The notes under the pieces are model-generated. The model saw only the letters and a program-made list of their open reading frames with translations, was not told the DNA's origin and ran no database searches. A stretch of 64,000 nt of DNA from Aquatica leii (Eukaryota > Arthropoda > Insecta > Coleoptera > Lampyridae): NCBI GenBank assembly GCA_035610365.1, contig CM069436.1:4702937-4766936 (forward strand), given 5' to 3'. This document shows, one piece after another, positions 34,400 to 47,200 of the stretch (positions are counted from its first letter, which is position 1; each line of letters begins with the position of its first letter). Made by a program: the position numbers and the translations under genes.

Positions 34400-36200
34400 A
34401 CATCAATCAAAAAATTCTTTTTCGTCGCAAAAAGAACAGGTAAATATAGAACTTGTCTCCATAATCCACATGGGCCCATCTCAAACATTTGACACATTTA
34501 GCCCATTTTTCACCTTTTTTGTCTTCTGAATATAGGCCTGTACAAAATATACATTCAGCGTCACTGCTGCCACTATCATCCGATGAGGAGTCTTTCAAAA
34601 CAGGCTCTTCGCTGCAAGAATCGGAACTGGATGATGACATTGTACGTTTGGCTTTATTCTTGATTTGTTTTGGATCTGCGTTTCTTTTTCTCGCGTCTTT
34701 TCATTTTCTTATCCATTTTACTAATATCTTTTTTCACTCCTTTCGCTTTATTTTGTCTCGTTTCATTTTTTAACAGCTCTTTTTTATAGGAAGTGGTTGT
34801 TATAACTGCAGCTTTTCCACATTTTTTTATTTTTGAGTTGAGTTCTTTTATGTACTAGAATGGGACAGATTTCCCTAGGAGATAACAAAACGTCTTGACT
34901 TGTAAATGGCAAGAAAATATCTCTTTCGCACTGCAGTAAACTCAGTGGTCTTTTTTTTGCTTTCGGAGGTGATGAGGTTTTTTTATTTTTACATTGGATC
35001 TTCTGTTCCCAACAGACAAGAACATGATGGAAGATTTTAAATATTTTCCTGTTTTTCTAGGTTTTGGGTTAACAATGGATCTTGTACTGGAGTTACATTT
35101 TCTGTTGATGGTGTTGATGCTGTGGATGCATGAATTCCAAAATCGTGATTTCTGAAGATATGGCGATTGAAGAGTTCCAAAGTCAGTTTTTTTAAAAGTT
35201 TTTGAAGATACTTCCATTGTAGCAGCTCGACTGTAAACTTTAACAAAAAATGCAGCAACAACATATAGTGAAACCGTATTCAGTTGGTTTTCACGTGAAC
35301 TTCTTGGGCGTAATAAGTTTTCAAAGACGACATAAATCCAACGTCTAAGGCTTGCATTTTATGGGTAGAGTGTGGGGGTAAGCATATAATGGTTACGTGG
35401 TTTTGCTTGGCTAAATCTATTAGTTCGATATTGCGTGTGTGTGAGTAGTGTCCATCTAAAATTAGTAGGACGGGATCAGATGCATTTGGTTTGACAAATT
35501 TAATAAAGTGTTCTAACCACTTTGTAAAGCTCTCAATTGTGGCCCATCTCGATTTATAACAGTGGTGAATCCCATCATTAATTCTTGCTGTATATTCTTT
35601 CTAGGAAAGATGATTATTGGCACTGTTATTAAGTGTCCTCTCTCTGCTGATGTTAGAGACGATATTTTTTTTCCATTTAGAGAAATAACTGTTTATCTTG
35701 GACGATGGTAACACCGGTCTCATCGACATTAAATATTCTATGATTTGAATTCTGAAATTTATTGAACTCCTGTTCATACCAATAAAAAAACTTGGATACA
35801 TTTTCCGGTGAAAATGATTTAACACGAACTGTTGACATTCCTTGTGGCGTTCGCATTGAAAGTTGGGGGTGTCTTATTAAAAACAAACGTAACCATTTTT
35901 TTCTGCAGTCTCTTAATATGAGTTAAATTGGTGTTGGTTACCGTTTCTTATGGCTAATTGAAAAGCTAACATTTAATATCCCTAGATCGTAATCCAAAAA
36001 ATCCTTTCTTCCATATTTAACGCATATTGGACTAATTCCGTTTCTACTTCAGAAGGCAAAATTTTTGTGGTGAGCAGCTCTTTTATGTTTTTATTTGACT
36101 TCACATACCTTTCAAGTGTACCTTTAAGTACTCCAAATATCTTTGATGCCATCAAATAGCCCATTTGTTTTTGTTTTACTGCTTCAACAGCACATATCAT
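34400..36200 (-). pseudogene. Second pogo-like transposase relic with PHD-like C-terminal cysteine motif
   Basis: From 36200 downward: HTH block ASKIFGVLKGTLERYVKSNK, then LIRHPQLSMRTPQGMSTVRV, then NSNHRIFNVDETGVTIVQDK (first catalytic Asp intact). Around 35310-35500 the second Asp block reads LLILDGHYSHTRNIELIDLA and the third PPHSTHKMQALDVGF. The end (34407-34640) is an acidic Ser-rich segment followed by AECIFCTGLYSEDK and KWAKCVKCLRWAHVDYG. That is the truncated PHD-like finger found at the end of many insect pogo transposases. Several shifts and stops interrupt it. All three catalytic acids are still visible, though in separate frames. Confidence 0.8.
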
Positions 36201-37204
36201 TATGATTCTATAATTTATGTTTCTTTTGTGCTAGCATCTGTAAACGACATTAATTTATAGGTGTTTATATAACAAAATATGCCCAGCTAAATAATTAACA
36301 TGTTTCATACAGTATTCTCTATCGAGGTATTTAAGAAATTGGTATCAATTTATTGACATCGTAGTGTCACTTTAATGAAAATATTTTGATACAAAATTAT
36401 TGGTACGATTTTCATAGCTAATAGATAGCTTGATGGTTTGTATACGCTGCTATCGTTGTCAATGCATCATTCTGTTATAAATGCAACGCAAAAATTTAAA
36501 CGTTCAAAGCATCAATTTAATTCATACAAAATTCATGAAAGCGTTATACATACTTTTTCATATTGGTCATTTTGCAAACGTTGCATAATATTTTTCTCGG
36601 CAATTATTTATCTGAAGATGGCAATTTATTTACTACTAGGACAGGAATCGAATATGTGTAGTTATCCATTTAACCTATTGTGTATTTTAAGCAAGAGACA
36701 ATTTGTGAAAAATAATAAAAAATAAATTATTTTAGACATAATAATGATAATAAAATAATTAAATAATAATTCAACGTCGTGGAATAATAATTATTATTAA
36801 AGAAAAATAGATATAATTTTTGACATAAAAGTTTCACCATAGAATATATTAGATAATATTTTTTTATGGTAAATGGTGTATATAAAAAAAAATTATTAAG
36901 ATATAATTTAACTTTATTTTGGCGGTATTATAAACTAATCAGCATAATTTGCCGCATCCTCCTACGCACCGAAGCCTTAGGAAGAATTCCGTTTTTGTCC
37001 GATGAAGTATAACGTTGTATAACCTCAGTTTTTTTATTACTTTAAATGCTTGTTAAAACGATGTCTACTGCTGTATAAAAGTTTAAAATATTCTATTCCA
37101 ATATGTAATTTGTAATTACAGTGTTTTCTTATAAGTTTAGATGTTCACTAAACATAGTAAAGTTAAAAAATATAATCATTATTTTATTATATATTATATT
37201 ACAG
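36201..37204. other. AT-rich interval before the gypsy element
   Basis: No gene seen. 36930-37020 is less AT-rich, but no frame is convincing. Confidence 0.5.
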
Positions 37205-37337
37205 TGTAACACGCTGAAATTTAAAAAGCGAAAAATTGATTTATACCCGCACCTTCCTCCACTCGAGTCGACCGGAGCCACATACTTCTACTACGAGAAG
37301 AGAGAAATCTCGTCTTCGATAGAAGAGAGCGTTTCAC
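37205..37337 (+). repeat. 5' LTR of the gypsy element
   Basis: Starts TGTAACACGC and ends just before the primer binding site. At about 133 bp it is short for a gypsy LTR and may itself be internally deleted. No second full copy exists to test this. Confidence 0.75.
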
Positions 37338-37355
37338 TGGCGCCCAACGTGGGGC
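37338..37355 (+). promoter_or_regulatory. Primer binding site, tRNA-Lys type
   Basis: TGGCGCCCAACGTGGGGC is the 18-base sequence complementary to the 3' end of tRNA-Lys1,2. It lies directly after the 5' LTR, where minus-strand DNA synthesis would be primed. Confidence 0.85.
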
Positions 37356-37452
37356 GTAGTCTGGTTTTCTTTACCTTGGTGGTGTCCAGAATAGTTTATT
37401 TGTGATATAGATCGTATTTAGTAGTTTGTTACGAATTTATTATTGGTAAACT

Positions 37453-38720
37453 ATGGCAGCGCTTAGGTTAACTATCAACTATTTGTCGAAGGAAGAGTTG
37501 AGTTACGAAATGGTTATTAGGGGAGAAGAAATTGGGACGGTAGAGGAAATGAGAAAGACATTGAGCGCGTGCATCGCGCGAGTGAAATTAAACCCAAGCA
37601 TTGTGGAGAACTATCCGGACAATTCGTACATGGATGAAGAAGAAGCGGTATTGATTTTGAAGAGATTGAAAGATTTAAGAACTTTAGTCGAAAATTTTGT
37701 TAGTAGTGATGCTAGGAAGGTCGAGACAAAATTGTGGCACATTATGATGAGAGCAAAAAGAATGGGAGAATTCTCTAGCCTAAGAGTGAATTGCCTTAGA
37801 GAAGCATTGGATGTACAAAAGGCTTATCAGGATAAAATGCGTTCATTGTCGAAAGCTGCAGATGTAGAAGCGTTGGAATCCCTGGCAAATCAGAGTTTGA
37901 ATGTTTCTGTACATACGCCACTTAGGACATCATCGCCCAGTAGAGCGCCATTAGCTGTTGCAACCGCATTAATCAAAGATGTTCCAGTTCATAAGTGGGA
38001 TCTTAGATTCTCAGGAAAACCAGATGCATCCTTGGGTGCGTTTTTAGAACGAGTAGACGAATTGTCAGTAGCACGAGGCCTTTCGAAAGAGCAAATATTT
38101 CAATCGGCTGGTATTGATCGATACGTCGTTCATTGACCAGTTGCAATGAGTTAGAGGCACTTTTGAAAGAAGAGTTTCAACTTGCGGACTATAATGAAAC
38201 GCTTTTGGAATAAATACAACAACGAACTCAAGGTCAAAACGAGTCGATTACGATTTATATCGCTAATATGAGAGGTTTGTTCGCTAGAATGTCGACGACT
38301 GTGTCCGAGTCGATTCAGCTAAAGATTGTTAGACGCAATTTGCTTCTCTATTTTCAGACATCTCTCGAACTCAGTGACGTCGCGTCTGTTTCAGAATTAG
38401 CAATACTGTGTAAACGATTAGAAGAAAGTAGGAGATCAGCCGAAGACTTTACTCCTCCTAAGAGAAAGACTAAAGTATTGGAACCGGATTTAGCGTATTT
38501 AGAAGTCGGAACGTTTTGGGAAGTAGAAGTTTGTTCTTCGACGGTTTTAACCGAAAATTGCTTGTTACAACTGTAAGCAAATAGGACATGTAGCAAAAGG
38601 CTGTACGGCACCTAGAAATTTACATTGCTATAGATGTCAGAAACCGGGGGTTACTTCTAGCAACTGTCTTGATTGTGCAAAAGGGGCTAAGAACAGTCAA
38701 GCTTCGGGAAACGAACGACG
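37453..38720 (+). pseudogene. gag of the gypsy element
   Basis: Begins at ATG 37453 and reads 227 codons, including VHKWDLRFSGKPDASLGAFL, a capsid-entry motif of insect gypsy elements. It stops at 38134-38136. The capsid continues in another frame from about 38217 (ESITIYIANMRGLFARM) to 38576. Two CCHC-type zinc knuckles are readable in shifted frames at about 38568-38680. At least two lesions prevent a complete product. Confidence 0.8.
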
Positions 38721-38749
38721 TCGCCACTGACTGGCCATCGGATGGACGA

Positions 38750-41690
38750 CGTTGACGCATCTTCTTTGAAGTTGACGGTTATTTTAAATTTTATTTTAGA
38801 GCAAGTGAACACAGATGAACGTCTATACTTTCGTATTCGTGTTTTAGGTAGGGAAATATTAGGATTATTAGACAAACGATTTTAGATAATGAAGGCATGA
38901 AATTAATGTCGAATCTTGGATTTCAACTAAATACATCTAACGTAGAAGTCAAAGTTGCCAATGGAGAACCATGCAAAGAAGCGGGAGAGAAAGTTAGTCT
39001 GATAAAAATGTTAGTTGTTCCTAGCCTGCCCCAACTTCTTATTCTTGGTATACATTTCTTTAAATGTTTGGGGATTGTACAGTAAACTCACTATCGAACA
39101 GAAATCCAAACTAGAGGAACGTGTAGACAAATACGAAAGCTTAATGGGAGACGAGTTGAGTTGTACGCAATGGGCCCATCATGTTATAAAAACCACATCA
39201 CCTCCTATAAAACAGAGGTATTATCTTGTTTCACCGGTCGTACAATATCATATCAACAAAGAGCTGGATAATATGCTAGCGAAAGGGGTGGTGGAGTCCT
39301 CGTTTAGTGGTTGGTTTTCGCCCATTTTACTAGTAAAAAAAAATATTCGACTTATAGGTATTGCGTCGATTATAGACGGTTGAATGCCGTAACCGAAAGA
39401 GACAGTTATCCCCTACCTTATGTGAGCGCAACTTTAGACAAGTTAAAAAATGCTAAATTTTTGTCTTCGATAGACAGCAAATAGGCTGTTTGGCAAGTGC
39501 CGATGGAGAAAGAATCGAAGAAGTATACCGCATTCACAGTACCAAGAAGGGGACTGTTTCAATTTAGACGTATGCAATTTGGCCTACACAACTCCCTTGC
39601 TACTTGACAACGACTTATGGATATGGTTATTGGACCAGACTTAGAGCCAAATGCACTGGTATATTTGGATGATGTAGTTGTCGTAACGTCCACCTTCGAA
39701 GATCATCACCGTATCCTAAGTAAAGTTTTCGAACGTTTGATTGAAGCTGGACTCCGTGTTAGTTGGAAAAAGTGCCAGTTTTGCAGATCGAAGTTAAAAT
39801 ACTTAGGGTATATTGTTGATGAAGCAAATCTTCATGTGGATTCAGACAAAGTGGATGCGATGCTTAATTTACCTGTGCCAGATACACCCAAGGAAGTTCG
39901 CAGATTGGTTGGAACTTTTTCGTGGTATAGACGCTTTATACCAAACTTTGCTGATCTGATCGCCCCAATTACTGGTCTACTGAAAAAAAGAGTCCAAGGG
40001 TAAATGGACAGTCGAATCCGATAAATCATTTAGACTTATAAAAGAAAAGTTGGTGAGCGCTCCAATTCTCTGCGGTCCGGATTACAACTTGCCTTTCGAA
40101 ATCCACACTAACACTTCTGCCGCGGGTTTAGGTGCTGTACTGTTATAACCAACTCCGCAAGGGGACACAATTAGCCTATTTGAGTAGATCGCTATCCCGT
40201 AGCGAAAGAAATTATTCCACCACGGAAAGAGAGTGCCTAGCTGTGATTTAGGCGTTGGAGAAATTGAGACCATACTTAGAAGGGGTACCATTTACCGTCG
40301 TCACTGACTATTATTCATTGCTTTGGCTTTTGAGGTTCAAACAGCCTACTGGTCGCATTGCTCGTTGGCCAGTGAGACTGCAACAATACGATTTTCAGAT
40401 ACAACATAGAAAAGGTGTCGATCAGGTGCTACCGGATGCACTGTCGAGAGCCGTACTTGTTTCGTGTGACGTCCTAGATGTAGAATCCTTTGATTTTGAA
40501 AATACGTCTGATACTTGGTATAGTAAACTTAGATCCAAAATAGTTAACCATTCTGAAAAGTACCCAAACTAAAGAATAGAAGGTCGCTTAGGTATGTGCC
40601 TTCGTCGTTAGTAGGTTCTAACTTTGACAACTGGAAGTTAGTCATTCCTGAGAAGTTTAAGCAGAAAGTCATTGCTGCAGCACATGATCCCCCATTACCA
40701 GGGCATATGGAAACATTTAAGACCGTAAGACGCTTGTCACTAAGATTTACCTGGCCGAAGATGACAGCTGATGTAGCGAAATATATTGGAAAATGCAAAC
40801 TTTGTGCCATGAATAAAGGCGATAATCAGAAACCGGCAGGTTACTTTGTGGCTCAACCATCGGATACAAAACCGTGGGAAATAGTTTCTGCTGATCTAAT
40901 TGGTCCACTTCCAAAATCTACAAAAGGACACCAGTATGTCTTTGTGGTTACTGATTATTTCAGTAAGTACTTTTTATTGTACCTTTTAAGAACAGCTACC
41001 ACTCAAAAAATCGTCAATATTCTGGAGAACGAAGTATTTTTAGTGTATGGTGTACCTAAGATTTTAATTTGCGACAATGGACCACAGTTTAGGTCTAAAT
41101 TACTCACCGAATTAACCAGAGAGTGTAGAGTTACGATTGGGTTCAATGCTCATTACCATGCACAAGCTAATCCTACAGAAAGAGTGAATTGTACCATCAA
41201 GACTCTTCTGAGGATGTACACCTCGGACAATCATCGCAAGTGGGATCAACATTTAGCCAAACTAGCATGTGCCATGAAGACCGCGAGACACGAGGTCACA
41301 AAGAGAACTCCTTATTTTCTCAACTCTGGGCGAGAAATCATCTTCGATGGGTTGTTGCACAAATCGATAACCCGAGATCAGGAGTGTGAGTCGGTTGTTC
41401 CCCGCTTAAAAGAAATATTCACGGATGTTAGGAAAAGGATTCGTAAGGCGTCTGATAGGAACGAGAAGATGTATAATCTTTGCAGAAGACCTGGGACGTT
41501 CTCGCTCGGACAAAAGGTTTGGAGGAAGAACTATGTACTATCGTATGCTTGCACTTTACGAGTAAGTTAGCTTCTAAGTACATAGGACCTTTTATTGTTA
41601 CTAAGATAGTTTTTCCCTGGACTTATATATTATCAGACGATGTTGGAAATACCTGTGGGACATAGCATGCTAAAGACCTTAAAGTGTGTC
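38750..41690 (+). pseudogene. pol of the gypsy element: protease, RT, RNase H, integrase
   Basis: Protease: GREILGLLDKR shows the flanking sequence, but the catalytic triplet after LLD is lost. RT: WFSPILLVKK, then FQFRRMQFGL, and VYLDDVVVVT (active-site YLDD) at about 39658-39687. Connection: YLGYIVDEANLHVD and WYRRFIPNFADLIAPITGLL. RNase H: VTDYYSLLWLLR, with the DH pair altered to DY, and HRKGVDQVLPDALSRAV. Integrase (40596-41570): zinc-binding HDPPLPGHMETF with CKLCAMNKG, and catalytic acids in VSADLIGPLP, ICDNGPQFRS and NPTERVNCTI. Frame breaks lie near 39350, 39480, 39605, 39995, 40150-40250, 40572 and 41570. This is a dead copy. Confidence 0.85.
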
Positions 41691-41758
41691 TTGAAGAGGT
41701 CAAAGAGATATCCCAATGTTTATCCCAAAGTTTTACGTTCGGTTTACTGGTAAACCGT

Positions 41759-41775
41759 CTGAAGAAAGGGGGGAG
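41759..41775 (+). promoter_or_regulatory. Polypurine tract
   Basis: The run AAGAAAGGGGGGAG immediately precedes TGTAACACGC, the start of the 3' LTR. This is the expected plus-strand primer position. Confidence 0.85.
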
Positions 41776-41799
41776 TGTAACACGCTGAAATTTAAAAAT
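41776..41799 (+). repeat. Remnant of the 3' LTR
   Basis: About 23 bases identical to the start of the 5' LTR (37205 onward), then abrupt change to unrelated repeat sequence at 41800. Confidence 0.85.
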
Positions 41800-43469
41800 C
41801 GTCTGAAGTTGCTATCGCTATACTAATAGAACAACAAACAAAAAACAAACAAACCATGAGAAACAAAAATTAAGAAAGGTGCGAAACGAGTGAAAAGGAT
41901 GCCGGTATACGAAAGTGATGGGACAGATTGGAAGAGATGGAGTTTATAGATTTGAAAGATGATGGAATAATCATGTTATGTGATATGATTTTGGCATCAC
42001 AGTGACATTCAGCTTTCTTATAGATGGTATCATTTTGATGCCTCAAAAATGACAGTGACAGTTTATAGTTACCAATTTCATGCGGAATTTTCGACACAAA
42101 TTTTATATAAAAAAGTGACTCAAATAATGTCCAATAGATACCCGAGAAATGGTATTAAAAAGATATCTTTTTACGAGAATTTTGTTATTTGGGCAGTACT
42201 GTCTCAAATTAGGAAACTTGGAAAAAAATTAAAACAACCATATTTCGGTTATAACTACTATAAAATGAGAATCAGCTGGTTACTGACGAAAACGACGTAT
42301 TTTTCCTTTTAATAAAAATATTCGATTCCAAACCATACGCCAGATGGTTTGATTTTACAAAAGGCAACGCCAATGATCTGGAGCAGGTTGACACAGAAGT
42401 AACTTTAATGGCAGCATTTCTAGAACAGACTTCTCTCCGATATATCTTGAAAGGCAGTGCAACGACAGTACTTCTCAAGCTAAAGAATTTTTCAAGCCCA
42501 GAGCAAAGGGATTCATTGTTTGCGGAAGTACTTTTCGAGCCAGTACCATCAACAAGTTTTGAGCATAGCAAATCGTTACCGAAATTTAAGGGTTTTGAAA
42601 CCTTTCTCTTGGAACGTATAAACACCGAAGACAAGAATAAGAAAGAAGATAAAAATATGTTCAGGAACAGAAATGATTACGTCTGAAGTTGCTATCGCTA
42701 AACCAAAAAAACGACAAACAAAAAAAAAACAAACCATGAGAAACAAAAATTAAGAAAGGTGCTACACGAGTGAATAGGATGCCGGTATACCAAAGTGATG
42801 GGACAGATTGGAAGAGATGGAGTTTATAGATTTGAAAGATGATGGAATAATCATGTTATGTGATATGATTTTGGCATCACAGTGACATTCAGCTTTCTTA
42901 TAGATGGTATCATTTTGATGCCTCAAAAATGACAGTGACAGTTTATAGTTACCAATTTCATGCGGAATTTTCGACACAAATTTTATATAAAAAAAGTTGC
43001 CCAAATGATGTCCAATGGATACCCGAGAAATGGTATTAAAAAGATATCTTTTTACGAGAATTTTGTTATTTGGGCAGTACTGTCTCAAATTAGGAAACTT
43101 GGAAAAAAAATTAAAACAACCATATTTCGGTTATAACTACTATAAAATGAGTTTGTGCATGACAGAATAGTAGCATTAAGACTATTTGTTAATAAAATTA
43201 TACTACAGTGGAATGATGACCTTATCTTACAAAAATATTTTCAGATACAACAGTCACTCACAATTTTTTTTGCATCCGAAGTTGACTCGGGAATCAGGTG
43301 GTAACTGACGAAAACAATGTTTTTGCAGACTCGGTTTGGCTTAAAATACTAAACTACTGCACATTATATGTAGATGGAACCATCCGTTCTGCCAGAAGGC
43401 TACTGTCTCAAATTAGGTTCCTATCTCAAATTTGGTTCCTTTCCTCTACACTTTTTTTCTAAAAAGGGG

Positions 43470-43859
43470 GTATTTTTCTTTTTAATAAAAATATTCGAAC
43501 CCGAACCATACGCCAAATGGTTTGATTTTACAAAGGGCAATGCTAATGATCTGGAGCAAGTTGACACAGAAGTAACTTTAATGGCAACATTTGTAGAACA
43601 GACTTCTCTCCGATATATCTTGAAAGGCACTGCAACGACAGTACTTCTCAAGCTAAAGAATTTTTCAAGCTCAGAGCAAAGGGATTCATCATTTGCAGCA
43701 GTACTTCTCGAGCCAGTACCATCAACAAGTTTTGAGCATAGTAAATCGTCACCGAAATTTAAGAGTTTTGAAACCCTTCTCTTGGAACGTATAAACACCG
43801 AAAACAAGAATAGGAAAGAAGACAAAAATATGTTCAGGAGCGGAAATTATTACGTCTGA
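43470..43859 (+). pseudogene. Unassigned ORF segment carried by repeat units 1 and 2
   Basis: In unit 2 the frame reads AKWFDFTKGNANDLEQVD, TSLRYILKGTATTVLLKL and SKSSPKFKSFETLLLERI, ending at a stop just inside unit 3. The same segment with few changes is at 42330-42686 in unit 1. Conservation of the frame in both copies suggests descent from a coding sequence. I do not recognise the protein. Upstream in unit 2 (about 43324-43420) a MULE-like string, CTLYVDGTIRSARRLLSQ, occurs, so the source may be a transposase. Confidence 0.4.
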
Positions 43860-43999
43860 AGTTGCTATCGCTAAACCAAAAGAACAACAAACAAAAAAAA
43901 ACAAACCATGAGAAACAAAAATTAAGAAAGGTGCGAAACGAGTGAAAAGGATGCCGGTATACAAAAGTGATGGGACAGATTGGAAGTGATGGAGTTTAT

Positions 44000-44225
44000 A
44001 GATTTGAAAGATGATGCTGACTCTGACGATGAAGCAGGAGAAGAGAATGAGTTTGTGGCATTTTTGGAGAAATCCACCGAATCGCTTAAAATCGGAGGTT
44101 GGTTACTGGTAAAATTTGCGACCAAAAAGTCTTTGGTTTGGAGGTGAAATTTGCAAGAAGAACTTCGTCTTAATTTCATTTGCCCTAACACTACAGACGA
44201 CTCAGTTATAACCTCAGAAAATATA
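44000..44225 (+). pseudogene. C-terminal tail of a pogo-like transposase
   Basis: DADSDDEAGEENEFVAFLEK followed by IGGWLLVKFATKKSLV matches the acidic linker and SH3-like end module of pogo-like transposases, compare VNDYVLVRFVTKKTERHYVG in the element at 5700-6674. After a frame break, NFICPNTTDDSVITSENI fits the final segment. No other part of a transposase is nearby except the repeat units. Confidence 0.6.
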
Positions 44226-44250
44226 GAGTCAATAAAAAATTAGTGCCTAA

Positions 44251-47200
44251 CTCTCGAGTTCAAAAGCAGTAAAAATTTGTTCCAAAAAAATCTTGTCATT
44301 TTGGGAATTTTTTGTTTATACCGGAAACGTGGTTGTCATTTCTTGAATTCATTGGTTATTCAAGTAACGCATCGTTATGTGTATACCCCAAAATCTAGTT
44401 CTTCTCTAAGGTATTCTTCTTTTGACATACGTCAGTAAAGTCAAATTTTTTGAAAAATTTAATAATCAAATTGGATGTTAAGAAATAATTCGTAGATATG
44501 TGAAGAACGGTGCATTAAGTACTTTAAAAACCTTGCAGAAATCGATTGTTTATGTATGATTTAACCCAGTAATATGCACAATAATTATTTTGAGATAAAA
44601 TAGATTAAATGAAGAATAGGAAAGAACTATTTCAACTAGTTTTTTCATAATAGTATTTCGTATGTGTAACAAAATCATCAGACCGTGTCTTAAAATAATG
44701 AAGTAGTTGTATTAAAATAAAACTCCAATTATAAGCGTTCACATATGCAGTTGATCATTTAAATTTTTCACGCATGTGCCACTTTCGAGTTGAGGCAGGT
44801 CAGAAATAAAAACAGTTGAAAGAATCTTACAATGTGAATAACGTAGGTCAGTGACAGCGTTCCTACCATGTTTGGTTGGTTCGTTGCTTACTTGCGTTCA
44901 TCATCATCACGATCATCAACACGATTCCCAAAAATGTTTACACGCCATTTTTGGCATCGAGAAACAGTGTCATTGCACGCATTTGTTAAGAGTCACGATA
45001 TATAGGAAAAAATAGAAAATCGATGATATTATTAGGAGGAAAAATATGGGATAGTCTCTAGCGAACCAATAATGGGTATCGCGTTTCGTGATTGCAATTG
45101 CAACCGAAATACGATATCGTTTCGTATTATTGCAAAACAATACAAGTCGATACCGACCACATTTCAGTATATCAATTTTTGTCGATTCGCAAAGCTAGTT
45201 TTATTACAAGCTTACATCGTCATTTTACGAACACCTGCCGATTCCTTTTCGTTTTATTTTCCATCAACCTGCGGGACATGTGCCGATGCGAAGTGCTTTT
45301 TGTATTGCAATTGCAAATCTTTCATCTTGACTTAATTAATGGCTGAATATTTTTGATATTATCGTTGGGGTCTTTTATCCTTGAAGCAATTGAATTGTCT
45401 TTGTTTCTGCATACCCTTCCGTTGTATGTACAACGACATGGCGTTATTAATTTTACATTTTTAATTACTTAAAAAATTAATAATTGTTACCTTCTGGTAC
45501 CTTGCGTGTGCACGACTTCCGGTTACGTGTGTTCGATTTTAAATAGGTAATTGAAAGAAAATAGTCGCTTAAGAATTTTCTCATTCATGAAAATGTACAA
45601 ACGTCGTAGGTGCATCAATAGTGCGAACACCGAGATAAAGTCCTACATATTATGTTGTCATGTAGCACGAATACTAGAGAGCCGTACTCGTAGCTGTTTG
45701 ACGATGCCTATAACAACAAGATAATTACCATTTTATGTTATTATAGAGCTATAACGTGTCAGATAATTCTATAAAGTTCCGCCACGCGTCCGACTTCCCA
45801 TATAAATTCTAAAAACAACGTAAAGTCGTTTTACGCAATACCTTCTCTAATTCTAAAATCGTTTTGCGTTTTCCCCTCCATTTTCAATACTCGATAAAAA
45901 TACTCCGTTATTTTTACAGGCTGTACTGGTCGGATTTTGTTATTTTTATTGTGGCGTATTTCTCTTCGTCTCTCTCGGTTACTGACCTTACACTACGTCT
46001 GTGGTACCCCTACTAACCGTACAAACAACGTCAGGCCGGGCCATGACTTGGGGCCATCAATCCTGATTGACGGACGATTCGCAATTTTTTTCATTTTTCC
46101 ATTGTCTCGTTTTACTTGAACTCAAGGTTTTATACACTTACTTTGTAGCATCTACAACCAAGATCTTCTTTGCCGTACTATACAAAAACAACAATTAACG
46201 AAAATAAATCACTCGACAAATCAACTTTTTTTTAACGCTAACTTAAATATAATTAATTGAACGCGACCTAAATTTAAATGAAAAAAAAGGTCGCATTCAT
46301 AAATTAGTGGGTGCATGCGTTCAATCGATAAAATTTTAATATAAACAAAAAATTAAAAACGACGTAGTCTTGTCTCGAGAAAAATTCGTTTTATAGGGTT
46401 ATAAATTTGATAAGTGTTTTTCTGTAAAGTATCGGAGCTAACTGTCCTATCAATCAAGCGTAACCATGGTGATGCCGCGACGCTGATGTCAGGCGCCTAA
46501 AACTACATCCGCGAGTCTTAAACCAACGCCCAGCTTTTTTTACGATAAGGAGCCCACCCGAAAAATCAATAACTAAGTAAATTGTAGACATTGCACCAAT
46601 AAAGTGCACAAACAACGTGTAGCGTCAAAGTAAAAAAGTCGACTCAAGGATATAACGTTGAATCTTTTCTCGTTATACTTAATTACTTATAATTTTGTTT
46701 TTTAAGATAACCTAACAAAAGGAATATTTCTTTTACGAATTTTGGAGGTGCGTACGCTTAGTGCGTTTAAAAATATTGTTTACAAAGACGCGCCGATTTT
46801 TTATACGTTTTTTGTAACTTAAATATGTTTTTAGCATAGTTAGTATGTGGTGCACTCAAAATCGGGTCATGGTACAACGAAATCGTTTTAGTTGCATAGC
46901 AGCAAACTGCATTCACTAAAAACTGGTCCCAACTTTAAAAGAGAACTAATACCGGTCCACATCGCGCATTTGTCATTTTTTAACTTATGCATAACGTACT
47001 CTATTCATCTTTCTCACTTGCAAAAACTCCTAAAAACTCACGTTGCCAGTATAGCGACATCTCTTATAAATACTCAATACTTTTATTACAGACTCCGCTA
47101 TATTAAACTTACAAACCAAAACTGTTAAAATAGTTTATATTTAAACAATCCAATTACGATTTTATTGCATATTAATTTATTCAAAAAAATTATTTAATAA

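Larger units (their letters stand above)
37205..41799 (+). mobile_element. Ty3/gypsy LTR retrotransposon, degenerate, 3' LTR truncated
   Basis: 4.6 kb in the order LTR, primer binding site, gag with zinc knuckles, protease remnant, RT, RNase H, integrase, polypurine tract, start of 3' LTR. RT before integrase places it in Ty3/gypsy. No envelope frame is present. Both LTRs begin TGTAACACGCTGAAATTTAA. The 3' LTR is cut after about 24 bp by the tandem repeat block at 41800. Gag and pol carry several stops and frameshifts. Confidence 0.9.
41800..44250 (+). repeat. Three tandem units of 0.4-1.2 kb
   Basis: Units start with CGTCTGAAGTTGCTATCGCT at 41800, 42680 and 43853. Unit 1 is about 880 bp, unit 2 about 1170 bp and unit 3 partial. 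Units 1 and 2 are nearly identical where they overlap; unit 1 lacks two segments of roughly 140 and 170 bp present in unit 2. Unit 3 follows the others up to AGATGATG (about 44009-44016) and then continues as a pogo transposase tail, whereas units 1 and 2 switch to other sequence, so unit 3 probably shows the original arrangement. Confidence 0.9.

Noticed and set aside
43421-44191. Minus-strand frames with Ser-rich proteins in the tandem units
   Set aside because: They are antisense to plus-strand sequence that carries the pogo tail and the conserved unit ORF.
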